In this document: piece after piece, positions 45,264 through 52,424 of the stretch
Layout: each line of letters opens with the position of its first letter
How positions within the stretch are numbered: position 1 is the stretch's first letter
DNA from: Micavibrio sp. UBA2705
GTDB lineage: Bacteria > Pseudomonadota > Alphaproteobacteria > Micavibrionales > Micavibrionaceae
Assembly: GCA_002354205.1 (NCBI GenBank)
Contig: DELD01000027.1
Coordinates: 462 to 53,680 of the forward strand
Direction: 5' to 3'
Length of the DNA: 53,219 bases
Notes under the pieces: generated by a model
Told to the model about the DNA's origin: nothing
Database searches by the model: none
What the model saw: only the letters and a program-made list of their open reading frames with translations
Program-made: the position numbers and the translations under genes

Positions 45264-46112
45264 ATGCAAAACTTCAAAACCATAGCCGCATTACGGGCAT
45301 TTCAGAAAAGCTGTAAAGATAAAAGCGAAACGCTCGCCCTTGTCCCCACTATGGGCGCGCTGCATGATGGGCATTTGTCGCTTGTGAAGCTTGCGCAGCA
45401 AAAAGCTGACCATGTAATTGTATCTATTTTTGTCAATCCAACGCAATTTGCCCCGCATGAAGATTTTGATGCCTATCCGCGCGTCGAAGATGCTGACGCA
45501 GCAAAGCTTGCACCGCTGGGCATAGCAGGTCTATTTACGCCACGCGTTGCTGAAATGTATCCTGAGGGCTTTGCCTGCAATCTTTCTATCACTAGCGCTT
45601 TAACCAATTGCCTTTGCGGCGCCGCGCGACCGTCGCATTTTGATGGTGTGGCGATAATCGTTAGTAAGTTATTATTACAAAGCCGCGCTGATATCGCTGT
45701 TTTTGGGGAAAAAGATTGGCAGCAATTACAGGTTATTCGCCGCGTCAATGCTGATTTGAATATTGATTGCGAAATTATCGGCGCCCCGATTTGCCGTGAT
45801 GGGGAGAGCGGCCTTGCTCTCTCATCGCGCAATGCCTATTTAAGTGACGCAGAGCGTAAATCAGCGGGGCAGTTAAATGTTATCCTTGCCGCCTTTGCTG
45901 GCGATATACGCGCGGGACGCGACATTGATGCCGCGCAAAGCGAAGCGAAAGACAAAATCAGCGCCGCTGGGTTCGGACAAATTGATTACTTGGAATGCCG
46001 CACAGCGCAAAGCCTAGAGCGCGTGACAATTTTCAACCCAAAACAAGCTTGCCGCGTTTTCGTCGCGGCAAAAATAGGCAGCGCAAGGCTGATTGATAAT
46101 ATGGCGGTTTAG
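45264..46112 (+). CDS. panC: Pantothenate synthetase
   Basis: PanC joins pantoate and beta-alanine, using ATP, to make pantothenate for coenzyme A. It is 282 residues. The HIGH-type nucleotide motif VPTMGALHDGHLSL (H34 and H37) and GEKDWQQ, SSRNAYLS and the C-terminal AAKIGSARLIDN are all present. AGGGCG lies before the ATG. panB and panD are not in the window. It is on the same strand as glmU-glmS-deaminase but separated by 70 bases, so it could also have its own promoter. Confidence 0.96.
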   Translation: MQNFKTIAALRAFQKSCKDKSETLALVPTMGALHDGHLSLVKLAQQKADHVIVSIFVNPTQFAPHEDFDAYPRVEDADAAKLAPLGIAGLFTPRVAEMYPEGFACNLSITSALTNCLCGAARPSHFDGVAIIVSKLLLQSRADIAVFGEKDWQQLQVIRRVNADLNIDCEIIGAPICRDGESGLALSSRNAYLSDAERKSAGQLNVILAAFAGDIRAGRDIDAAQSEAKDKISAAGFGQIDYLECRTAQSLERVTIFNPKQACRVFVAAKIGSARLIDNMAV

Positions 46113-46128
46113 GTCGCTTAATAAGGCC

Positions 46129-46806
46129 CTAACGTTTGACCAAACGGAACATCATCATATATTCACGCATAAATTTTACTAGCTCCATTGGGTTTTTGAT
46201 GTAACGGTCACCGCCTGCCGTGTAAGGGAAAAATTCATCACAATTAAGGCGGTTAATCGCAATATCAAACCCTGCCTTATCAAAGCTGGTCGCAATGTCA
46301 TTAAGCGAATAATTTTGCGGCGGCACCGGTGAAAATTCACTGACCACACTATACCAGCGCGGCCATAATGGGTTTTCTGCATATTCGCCAATCACCAAAT
46401 AGTAAACGCCGCCCGGCTTTAATGCATCGTATATTTCACGGGCATGGGCATCCATATCAGGCAGCAAATAGACAACTTCATGCGAAAAGGCAAAATCAAA
46501 GCTGCCGTGATGAGCTGGGATTTCATCATTATGCGCGTATGAAATGGGGCGCGTTCCCTTTTGGGCATTGGCGTAAGCAACGCTATCACAGGCAATATCA
46601 ACGCCGATCGCCTCTTTAAACGGTTTAGCATCATATAACATACGCAAGAAACCACCGCGATTACAGCCAAAATCAAGGATTTTTGCATCTTTTAGGCTCG
46701 GCTCAACAATTTGGCTGACCATTGCGCGCCAAGATGGGCCGTGGCCTTCTTGCATATATTCTTCACCGACAAGGTCGTCCCATGTTTTTACTTTTACTGC
46801 GCTCAT
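46129..46806 (-). CDS. Class I SAM-dependent methyltransferase
   Basis: This 225-residue protein has a Rossmann methyltransferase fold. Motif I is ILDFGCNRGGFL (about 43-54), the acidic ribose-binding residue is in IGVDIA, and the post-I and IV regions include FDFAFSHEVVYLLPD and LKPGGVYYLVIGEY. The substrate is unknown; the fold class covers small molecules, peptides and proteins. It follows the SDR-like gene by 43 bases on the same strand, as the third gene of the operon with the Fur-box-like promoter. AAGGA lies upstream of the ATG. It is convergent with panC. Confidence 0.82.
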   Translation of the reverse strand: MSAVKVKTWDDLVGEEYMQEGHGPSWRAMVSQIVEPSLKDAKILDFGCNRGGFLRMLYDAKPFKEAIGVDIACDSVAYANAQKGTRPISYAHNDEIPAHHGSFDFAFSHEVVYLLPDMDAHAREIYDALKPGGVYYLVIGEYAENPLWPRWYSVVSEFSPVPPQNYSLNDIATSFDKAGFDIAINRLNCDEFFPYTAGGDRYIKNPMELVKFMREYMMMFRLVKR

Positions 46807-46849
46807 TATATTTGTCCTTATATATTTAAATCTGTATTAAAAACCGCTT

Positions 46850-48043
46850 TTAGAATTTTTGCCCCAACGGGGTTAAGCTGACGCGGCGATACATATTTTT
46901 TTCCATCTTTTCAGGCAGCGCGCCAAAGGTAGTGGCAGAGGTAAAAATATGTTCAGGCAATTGATTATCTAGGTTTAATGACAATATGCCGCCATCGCTA
47001 TTAACGGCTGCATTAAACTTGTCTTTAAGCTCACTCAGTTCATAACCGCCGCTGAGAAGCTGTTTAATATATGGCGGCAGGTTTTCATTTAAATCAGCGC
47101 CATACTCTGCCGTCATTAATTTTTGCGAGACCCACGCCACGTTATCAGCGCTGATTTGCGGCAAATTCGCGCGGCCTTGCACAATGTCCTTATCAAAGGG
47201 GAAGCCATCAGCCGCAGCTTCTTCGATGACTAATTTTTTAACGTCTGGCAATTTATAGACTTCGCAGGCGGTTGTAATGCCGGGATTGACCTGAAAATAG
47301 GTCATATCCTTGCCCGTCAAAGCACGACCTTCAATATAGAACGTTCGCCACGCCAGTTCATTCATATATTTATCCGCGGCATCGGCAAGTAAGCCATATG
47401 TCGCGCGGCTTGATGCTAAGGCCGAGAGGGAGACAATCCGCAAATCATCGACCTGACGGTTAAGCAGCATATCATATGACATTGCCGCCATGTTATAGAC
47501 GAAACGCAGGCGCTTATTCGCCGCCCCCTCAACCGTGCTAACATCTTCTTGATCCATCGTTTTAAACGGAATGCCGCCTTGCTGGGCAAAGGATTGATAC
47601 AGGCCAAGTCCGACGGATTTTATCGGCGCGTCCTTGGCAAAAGTTGCAAGCCCATCATAAATTTCATGAACAATTTCAGGGCGGCCTAAATCACCATCCA
47701 GAATTTGAATATGGCTATCAGGCACATGTTTAAACACATCTGCGGCTATGGCGCTGTCTTTTACATGAAGGATTACGCGGCAGCCTTTATCAAGCAGGCG
47801 CTCGGCAATCGCGCTGGTATTATTCAACAAGTATTTCTTATCTTGCGGCGCGTAGCGACTAAAGCTGTGGGTCGCAAATTCGCCGTGCAATGCTTGATCA
47901 TAAGCGGTAAATGATGCGCCCGTGACAATGTAAACTGGCTTTGCGCCTTTGGCGTTAGGATTTTGCGTCCAAGACGATAATTTTGCGCCGAAGCTTTTAT
48001 CAATAAACGCTTGAAGCTGCGCTTTTTTCTGCATATCTGTCAT
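46850..48043 (-). CDS. Divergent Rossmann-fold (SDR-like) oxidoreductase, unknown function
   Basis: The 397-residue protein looks like a divergent short-chain dehydrogenase. It begins with a VYIVTGAS strand and turn (37-44) that lacks the following GxG. About 28 inserted residues precede an Arg/Lys-rich helix (AIAERLLDKGCRVILHVKD). Further on are a Ser-rich strand (VSLSALASS, 204-212), then Y216 and K225, a Y-x8-K spacing instead of the classic Y-x3-K, and an NPG segment (253-255). FabV/TER enoyl reductases have Y-x8-K and similar length, but the rest does not match them. It starts six bases after the small gene's stop; a TAGGG site overlaps that stop, so translation is coupled. Confidence 0.6.
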   Translation of the reverse strand: MTDMQKKAQLQAFIDKSFGAKLSSWTQNPNAKGAKPVYIVTGASFTAYDQALHGEFATHSFSRYAPQDKKYLLNNTSAIAERLLDKGCRVILHVKDSAIAADVFKHVPDSHIQILDGDLGRPEIVHEIYDGLATFAKDAPIKSVGLGLYQSFAQQGGIPFKTMDQEDVSTVEGAANKRLRFVYNMAAMSYDMLLNRQVDDLRIVSLSALASSRATYGLLADAADKYMNELAWRTFYIEGRALTGKDMTYFQVNPGITTACEVYKLPDVKKLVIEEAAADGFPFDKDIVQGRANLPQISADNVAWVSQKLMTAEYGADLNENLPPYIKQLLSGGYELSELKDKFNAAVNSDGGILSLNLDNQLPEHIFTSATTFGALPEKMEKNMYRRVSLTPLGQKF

Positions 48044-48049
48044 TTGACC

Positions 48050-48223
48050 CTACCAATATAATGTGCCGAAAGGCGTAATTTGTCGCAATGCTGCTTTTGA
48101 CAAAGCGTCATTACGTTGTTGTTTTTCAGCCTCTACACGCTGATTTTTTACGTTTTTAAGCGGCGCATCGTCTTCTAACTTGTCTGCCTCGGCTGCCCTT
48201 TTAAAGAATTTTGAAATACACAT
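48050..48223 (-). CDS. Small 57-residue protein leading the Fur-boxed operon
   Basis: This unrecognised protein begins MCISKFFKR and ends with an unusual C-terminus, QITPFGTLYW. The middle is a charged, Lys/Glu/Asp-rich helix. A strong AAAGGGGGG site precedes the ATG at 48223; a longer frame upstream (to 48316) runs through the promoter and is not used. It is the first gene of the leftward operon, and the SDR-like gene begins six bases later. An aromatic C-terminus on a charged helix is compatible with a ribosomally made peptide precursor or a small regulator, but neither can be concluded. Confidence 0.65.
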   Translation of the reverse strand: MCISKFFKRAAEADKLEDDAPLKNVKNQRVEAEKQQRNDALSKAALRQITPFGTLYW

Positions 48224-48254
48224 AACGCCCCCCTTTGAAACAATCCATTGCGAA

Positions 48255-48269
48255 TGAGAATGATTCTTA
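48255..48269 (-). promoter_or_regulatory. Fur-box-like operator over the operon's -10
   Basis: TGAGAATGATTCTTA fits the 7-1-7 Fur motif (TGATAATnATTATCA) at 11 of 14 informative bases. It exactly covers the -10 hexamer (48264-48269) of the leftward promoter. A second 11 of 14 match lies at 48301-48315. Binding would block RNA polymerase. Confidence 0.6.
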
Positions 48270-48292
48270 GTTAATAACCCTCCTTTCGTCAA
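48264..48292 (-). promoter_or_regulatory. Leftward promoter overlapping the Fur-box-like site
   Basis: On the minus strand, TTGACG (48287-48292) and TAAGAA (48264-48269) are separated by 17 bases. The -35 matches five of six consensus bases, the -10 three of six. The gene start is about 40 bases downstream at 48223, and the Fur-box-like site sits over the -10. Confidence 0.5.
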
Positions 48293-48300
48293 GATGTAAA

Positions 48301-48315
48301 TGAGAATTATTTGCA
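48301..48315. promoter_or_regulatory. Second Fur-box-like site
   Basis: TGAGAATTATTTGCA matches 11 of 14 informative bases of the 7-1-7 Fur motif, on the same strand as the site at 48255. The two centres are 46 bases apart. This one lies nine bases upstream of the leftward -35 and 28 bases before the rightward -35 candidate. Confidence 0.4.
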
Positions 48316-48343
48316 ACTGGCGTGAATATGTTGCAAATGGCGT
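48311..48343. repeat. Direct repeat, period 20 bases
   Basis: TTGCAACTGGCGT (48311-48323) and TTGCAAATGGCGT (48331-48343) differ at one base of 13 and are exactly 20 bases apart, two DNA helical turns. The first copy overlaps the second Fur-box-like site, and the second ends at the rightward -35. This spacing suggests cooperative binding on one DNA face. Confidence 0.55.
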
Positions 48344-48372
48344 TGTAATTATTGGGTTTTACATGGTATAGT
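48343..48372 (+). promoter_or_regulatory. Candidate extended -10 promoter for the SCP2-like gene
   Basis: TTGTAA (48343-48348) and TATAGT (48367-48372) are separated by 18 bases, with TG one base before the -10. Both hexamers are close to consensus. It would give a leader of about 55 bases before the ATG at 48433. Confidence 0.5.
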
Positions 48373-48432
48373 TTCGGTCAATATAACGATCAACTTCACC
48401 GCTATATCAGCGCAATTTAAAAGGCCCCCATC

Positions 48433-48735
48433 ATGTCACTCGAATCGATCACCGAAAAAATCCGTCAAAAAATTTCTATGGCGCACGGCATAGATGCCAG
48501 CATTAAATTTGACTTCGGCGATGATGGTGTGATTTTTATTGATGCAAACCAAAGCCCCGCGAGCGTCAGCCACGATGACGATGATGCGGACACCACGTTT
48601 AGCTGCTCGCTTGATGTTTTTGAAAAGATTGTCAGCGGTGAACAAGACCCAAACATTGCCTTTATGATGGGCAAAATCAAAATACGCGGCAATATGGGCT
48701 TGGCGCTGAAACTCAATTCAATATTAGAAGATTAA
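48433..48735 (+). CDS. SCP2 sterol-binding domain protein
   Basis: This is a 100-residue stand-alone SCP2 (sterol carrier protein 2) domain. The family binds hydrophobic ligands such as lipids or acyl chains; its bacterial role is mostly unknown. Visible features are the IKFDFGDDGVIFIDA strand pair, the FSCSLDVFEKIVSGEQDP segment and the C-terminal FMMGKIKIRGNMGLALKL that is the most conserved part of the family. It has its own promoter and is divergent from the Fur-boxed operon. Its stop codon directly abuts that of nadD (TAATTA). Confidence 0.88.
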   Translation: MSLESITEKIRQKISMAHGIDASIKFDFGDDGVIFIDANQSPASVSHDDDDADTTFSCSLDVFEKIVSGEQDPNIAFMMGKIKIRGNMGLALKLNSILED

Positions 48736-49488
48736 TTAAGGCTTCGGTTTTAGGCTTGGCTGCTTGGCGGCACGCTTCGGCGCGGCATCCTCACCATAAT
48801 TATACAGCCCCTCATCAGCGATAAGCTGCGCGACATCTGCGTTTAACCCCATAGTATCGGGCTGTTTTTGCGCAAGATTGGCACGAATAACCGTTGATGA
48901 TAATTCGACAACAGGGGACTGCACCAAATAAAAACCACGATCCTCTTTAAAAGAGACTTCATCGTCATGCATGGTTAAGTTAAGCTGCGATGCTTTAATT
49001 GCCTTGGCATTTTTTACGGCTGTAATTTCTTCATCTGATTGGGTACGGTTCATAACCATGATTAAGTGGTTGGCGACCATATCTTCCCAGCCGCCCCATT
49101 CATGAAATGTTGTGATGTTATCAGAGCCCATCATCCAGACAAATTCATGGTTTGGGTAATCAGCGCGCAGACGTTTTAAGGTTTCGGAAGTCTCGATAAA
49201 GTCTTGCCCTTCATCTAAATAGCTTTGCTCAATATCTGTAACTTTAAGCCACGGCAAATGCGCGGTCATCAGCTCTGACATTTTTTTGCGGTGAGACAGG
49301 TCAGCATAGATGCTTGGATCTTTGTAAGGGTTGCGCGGGGCAACCATCATCCACACGCCATCACAGCCAAGCGCTTCATGCGCCTTTTGCGCGATGTGCA
49401 AATGCCCTTCATGCGGAGGGTTGAAAGAACCACCAAATAATACGATGCGCTGCTTTTCAGCCGCACGCTCAAAGCTTTGTTTCGCCAT
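48736..49488 (-). CDS. nadD: Nicotinate-nucleotide adenylyltransferase
   Basis: NadD adenylates nicotinate mononucleotide to nicotinate adenine dinucleotide, shared by de novo and salvage NAD synthesis. The 250-residue protein has the N-terminal GGSFNPPHEGH motif (H26 and H29), the PYK segment after it, WMMGSDN for the adenylate site, and the C-terminal SSTVIR motif. It is longer than usual because of an N-terminal lead of about 14 residues and a basic C-terminal tail. In many alphaproteobacteria it is linked to rsfS and rlmH; here it faces away from the NAD salvage operon across 144 bases. Confidence 0.95.
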   Translation of the reverse strand: MAKQSFERAAEKQRIVLFGGSFNPPHEGHLHIAQKAHEALGCDGVWMMVAPRNPYKDPSIYADLSHRKKMSELMTAHLPWLKVTDIEQSYLDEGQDFIETSETLKRLRADYPNHEFVWMMGSDNITTFHEWGGWEDMVANHLIMVMNRTQSDEEITAVKNAKAIKASQLNLTMHDDEVSFKEDRGFYLVQSPVVELSSTVIRANLAQKQPDTMGLNADVAQLIADEGLYNYGEDAAPKRAAKQPSLKPKP

Positions 49489-49570
49489 GCTGCTTATGCT
49501 TTCTGTATTTTACTTTAAACCTTACCCTGCCATATGTAGAAAAATTTAACAATTATGTCCAGTTTTTTAT

Positions 49571-49599
49571 TTGACATAGCACATGGAACTTCCTATAAC
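49571..49599 (+). promoter_or_regulatory. Near-consensus sigma-70 promoter for the NAD salvage operon
   Basis: A perfect -35 TTGACA (49571-49576) and TATAAC (49594-49599) are separated by exactly 17 bases, the best promoter noticed in the window. Transcription would start near 49606, 27 bases before the Prs homologue's ATG. No operator overlaps it visibly. Confidence 0.75.
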
Positions 49600-49632
49600 T
49601 CAGAGCTATAATAATAAAATTATGGATCCGCA

Positions 49633-50703
49633 ATGAAAGTCATACTCGGCAGCGCCGTTGCCACAGGGATAAGAGACGCATTTAACGCCGCCGCCGATGC
49701 AGGGGACTTCAAACTGCTGAGCGCGAGCCTTGCAACATTCCCAAGCTCTGAATCTTTTGCTGAAGTCATTTTAGATGAGCAAACGCTACACGCTGATGAG
49801 ATTAAGGGCCAGAATGTCACTATCGTCCAATCCATGCGCGAACCAATAGACATTAGCGCCATGCAATTAATTTTCGCGATTAAGAATATCAAAGAGCTTG
49901 GCGCGAAAAATATCATCGCCGCAGTGCCTTTCATGCCTTATAACCGCCAAGATCGTGCTTTTGACGGCAGATTATGCTCTATTGGTTCAAAATATTACGC
50001 TGAAATGCTAAAAAATGCGGGCGCGACACATATTATCAGCTCTGAAATGCACTCAAAAGCATCAGAAGGCTTTTACAATGATGTTTTTGGTAAAGAAAAC
50101 GTAGTTTTACTTAAGAATTCCGCAATTTTTGCGGCAGATGCGCGCGAAAATGATAATGCGAGTGCTATTATTGGCGCGCCAGATGGCGCAGACAAACCAA
50201 AAGACGCAGGCCAGCGCCGCGCAGCCGATTTGCGCCGCACATTAAAACTCAGCGAAACATTTAAAATTTGGAAAGCGCACCAAGACGGCGACGTTAATGC
50301 GACCAAAATATCCAAGTTTGATGGCAAAGTGAAAAACAAAGACTGCGTGATTATTGATGATTTAACAGATAGCGGCGGCACATTAGTTAACGCAGCGACA
50401 TTGTTAAAACAAAAAGGTGCAAAAAGCGTCACCTGCTATTTAAGCCACGGCGTTTTGGTAGGTAATGCGGCTGAAAAACTACTTAGCACACAAAGCGCCC
50501 TTGATGATAAAGTCGCAATTGACCGCCTTGCCATTATCAACAGTATCCCCAGTGTTGCCGATAAACGCGCCGCCTTAATTAAATCCTGCGCGAGCGATGG
50601 GGCGCTAGATACAAAATGCCCTGACGTAGAGGCGCGCTTTAACGTTATTAACTGCGGCCCACAATATGTTGAAGCCGTAAAAAAGCTGAATTTAAAATTA
50701 TAA
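49633..50703 (+). CDS. Divergent ribose-phosphate pyrophosphokinase (Prs) homologue
   Basis: This is a 356-residue Prs family protein with two phosphoribosyltransferase-like domains. It keeps the family's NRQDR, a histidine in SEMHSKASEGF where Prs has DLHA, and the PRPP loop VIIDDLTDSGGTL (about 237-249). The flexible loop that carries the Lys-Arg pair in Prs is longer and differs (FKIWKAHQDGDVNAT). The simplest role is PRPP supply for the pncB gene 30 bases downstream. It is a divergent paralogue and not the housekeeping Prs, so an altered substrate is possible. A four-codon open frame (49622-49636) ends across its start codon. Confidence 0.8.
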   Translation: MKVILGSAVATGIRDAFNAAADAGDFKLLSASLATFPSSESFAEVILDEQTLHADEIKGQNVTIVQSMREPIDISAMQLIFAIKNIKELGAKNIIAAVPFMPYNRQDRAFDGRLCSIGSKYYAEMLKNAGATHIISSEMHSKASEGFYNDVFGKENVVLLKNSAIFAADARENDNASAIIGAPDGADKPKDAGQRRAADLRRTLKLSETFKIWKAHQDGDVNATKISKFDGKVKNKDCVIIDDLTDSGGTLVNAATLLKQKGAKSVTCYLSHGVLVGNAAEKLLSTQSALDDKVAIDRLAIINSIPSVADKRAALIKSCASDGALDTKCPDVEARFNVINCGPQYVEAVKKLNLKL

Positions 50704-50732
50704 TATTCATTTGAATACATTAGGAGAAGACG

Positions 50733-52385
50733 ATGCCTTATACAGGACGTGAAAATTACCCTTATTACCAAGAGGAACTTGCAAGCCCTTCTGCCCTCTG
50801 GTCAGATTTATACGCGCTCACAATGGCGCAGGCACTATGGGAAGATGGCCGCCATAATGCGCAGGCAACATTTCACGGCTTCATCCGCACCGCGCCTTAT
50901 GATGGACAGTATTTGCTGACCGCAGGTCAAAACATCGTCCTTGAATGGATGGATAAAAACTGGAAGTTTGACGAGGCGGATATATACACGCTGGCTAAGA
51001 AAACAATTACAGGCCCCGACGGTAAAGAGCACAAACTCTTTAAGCCTGAATTTTTAGAAATGCTGAAAAATTCGCAATTAGACCTGACGATTGACGCTAT
51101 GCCAGAAGGCGAACTTGCCTTCCCCGCAGAGCCTATTTTCCGTGTTAACGGCCCATTATGGCAGGGACTAATGGTTGAAGCCGCGATTTTGAATACTGTA
51201 AACTCACAGTCAAACTTCGCGACATATGCATCCCATTTAAAAACAGCCGCAGGCGGCGCGCCTGTACTTGAATTTGGTCTTCGCCGCGCACAGGCTGTTG
51301 GCGGCCTATCATCAACACGCGGTGCATTTGTTGGCGGCGCCGATATATCCTCAAATGTCTGGGCGGAGCGCTGCTATGACATTCCGACAAAAGGCACAAT
51401 GGCACATGCGTTCATTATGTGTTACGAAGACGAACTCACCGCATTTAAAGCATGGGCAAAAGGCATGCCTTATAACGGCATATTCCTCGTCGATACATAT
51501 GACACGCTGCATGGCGTTGAAAATGCGATTAATGTGTGCAAAGAAAACGGCCTGCATTTATCAGGCATTCGCCTTGATTCTGGTGATTTGTCGTATCTAT
51601 CCAAAGAAGCACGTAAGTTATTAGACGCAGCAGGTTTCGGCGAAGCAAAAATCACCGCATCAAACGATTTAGACCGCGCGACGATCAATGCCCTTAAACA
51701 AGATGGCGCAAAAATTGATTATTGGACAGTCGGCACAGCTTTGGTCACAGCCAAAGAACAGCCCGGCCTTGGCGGCGTTTACAAAATCGGCGCTGTATTT
51801 GATGAAAAAATCACAGCCAAAGAAGTTGATGCGATGCGCGACGCGGTACGTGAAGGCAAGAAATCTCCTGATGAAATTCGTCAGCACGCACGCGAGCTAA
51901 TGAAACTGTCTGGCGATGCGATTAAGATGAGCTATCCGGGTGAACTTGATGTTGTGCGCTACCTGAAAAGCGGCGAGAACGGGCAGCTTTATTTTGATGG
52001 CGGGACAATTTTGTCAAACTGGCAAGAAGACCCGATTAAATATAAAGATCCGAAAGATGAGTTCTCTGGCATTTTAACGCGCGATATTACATCCATTCAG
52101 CGCGATAACCACACCATGTCAAAAGACTTTGAAAAAGGCACGCAAGCATATCACCCGCTGCAACGTGCCTTCACCAAGGGCAAATTAGTTGGCAATATTG
52201 AAACCGTACATCAAGGGCGTGAACGTGGCCTACAGCGCATGGCAATGTTAGAAGAAAGCCACAAGCGTCAGCTTAACCCACATAGATACGTGGTTGGCGC
52301 AGAAGAAGAGCTAAACGACCGCCAAGCAAAAATGGCACGCAAATTACGCAACACATCAAGCGTTGCCAAAGCGCAGCTTGGTTAA
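50733..52385 (+). CDS. pncB: Nicotinate phosphoribosyltransferase
   Basis: This enzyme joins nicotinate and PRPP to make nicotinate mononucleotide, using ATP. The 550-residue protein shows the family's motifs in order: SDLYALTMAQAL (24-35), EFGLRRAQ (near 180), KGTMAHAF (near 219), VDTYDTL (near 253), RLDSGDL (near 280), ASNDLDR and GTALVTAKEQPGLGGVYK. These favour nicotinate over nicotinamide as substrate. It is longer than the usual 440-490 residues because of a C-terminal region of about 130 residues. AGGAG precedes the ATG. It is the middle gene of the salvage operon. Confidence 0.92.
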   Translation: MPYTGRENYPYYQEELASPSALWSDLYALTMAQALWEDGRHNAQATFHGFIRTAPYDGQYLLTAGQNIVLEWMDKNWKFDEADIYTLAKKTITGPDGKEHKLFKPEFLEMLKNSQLDLTIDAMPEGELAFPAEPIFRVNGPLWQGLMVEAAILNTVNSQSNFATYASHLKTAAGGAPVLEFGLRRAQAVGGLSSTRGAFVGGADISSNVWAERCYDIPTKGTMAHAFIMCYEDELTAFKAWAKGMPYNGIFLVDTYDTLHGVENAINVCKENGLHLSGIRLDSGDLSYLSKEARKLLDAAGFGEAKITASNDLDRATINALKQDGAKIDYWTVGTALVTAKEQPGLGGVYKIGAVFDEKITAKEVDAMRDAVREGKKSPDEIRQHARELMKLSGDAIKMSYPGELDVVRYLKSGENGQLYFDGGTILSNWQEDPIKYKDPKDEFSGILTRDITSIQRDNHTMSKDFEKGTQAYHPLQRAFTKGKLVGNIETVHQGRERGLQRMAMLEESHKRQLNPHRYVVGAEEELNDRQAKMARKLRNTSSVAKAQLG

Positions 52386-52424
52386 TATATAAAAATTTAT
52401 ATTTATTGTTTGAGGAGAATTAAA

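Noticed and set aside
46850..48043. Assignment of the SDR-like protein as FabV enoyl-ACP reductase
   Set aside because: Only size and the Y-x8-K spacing fit; the N-terminal cofactor motif and the C-terminal region of FabV are not there.
48224..48316. A longer version of the 57-residue protein starting at 48316
   Set aside because: The extra codons run through the promoter and Fur-box-like site, and the ATG at 48223 has a far better ribosome binding site.
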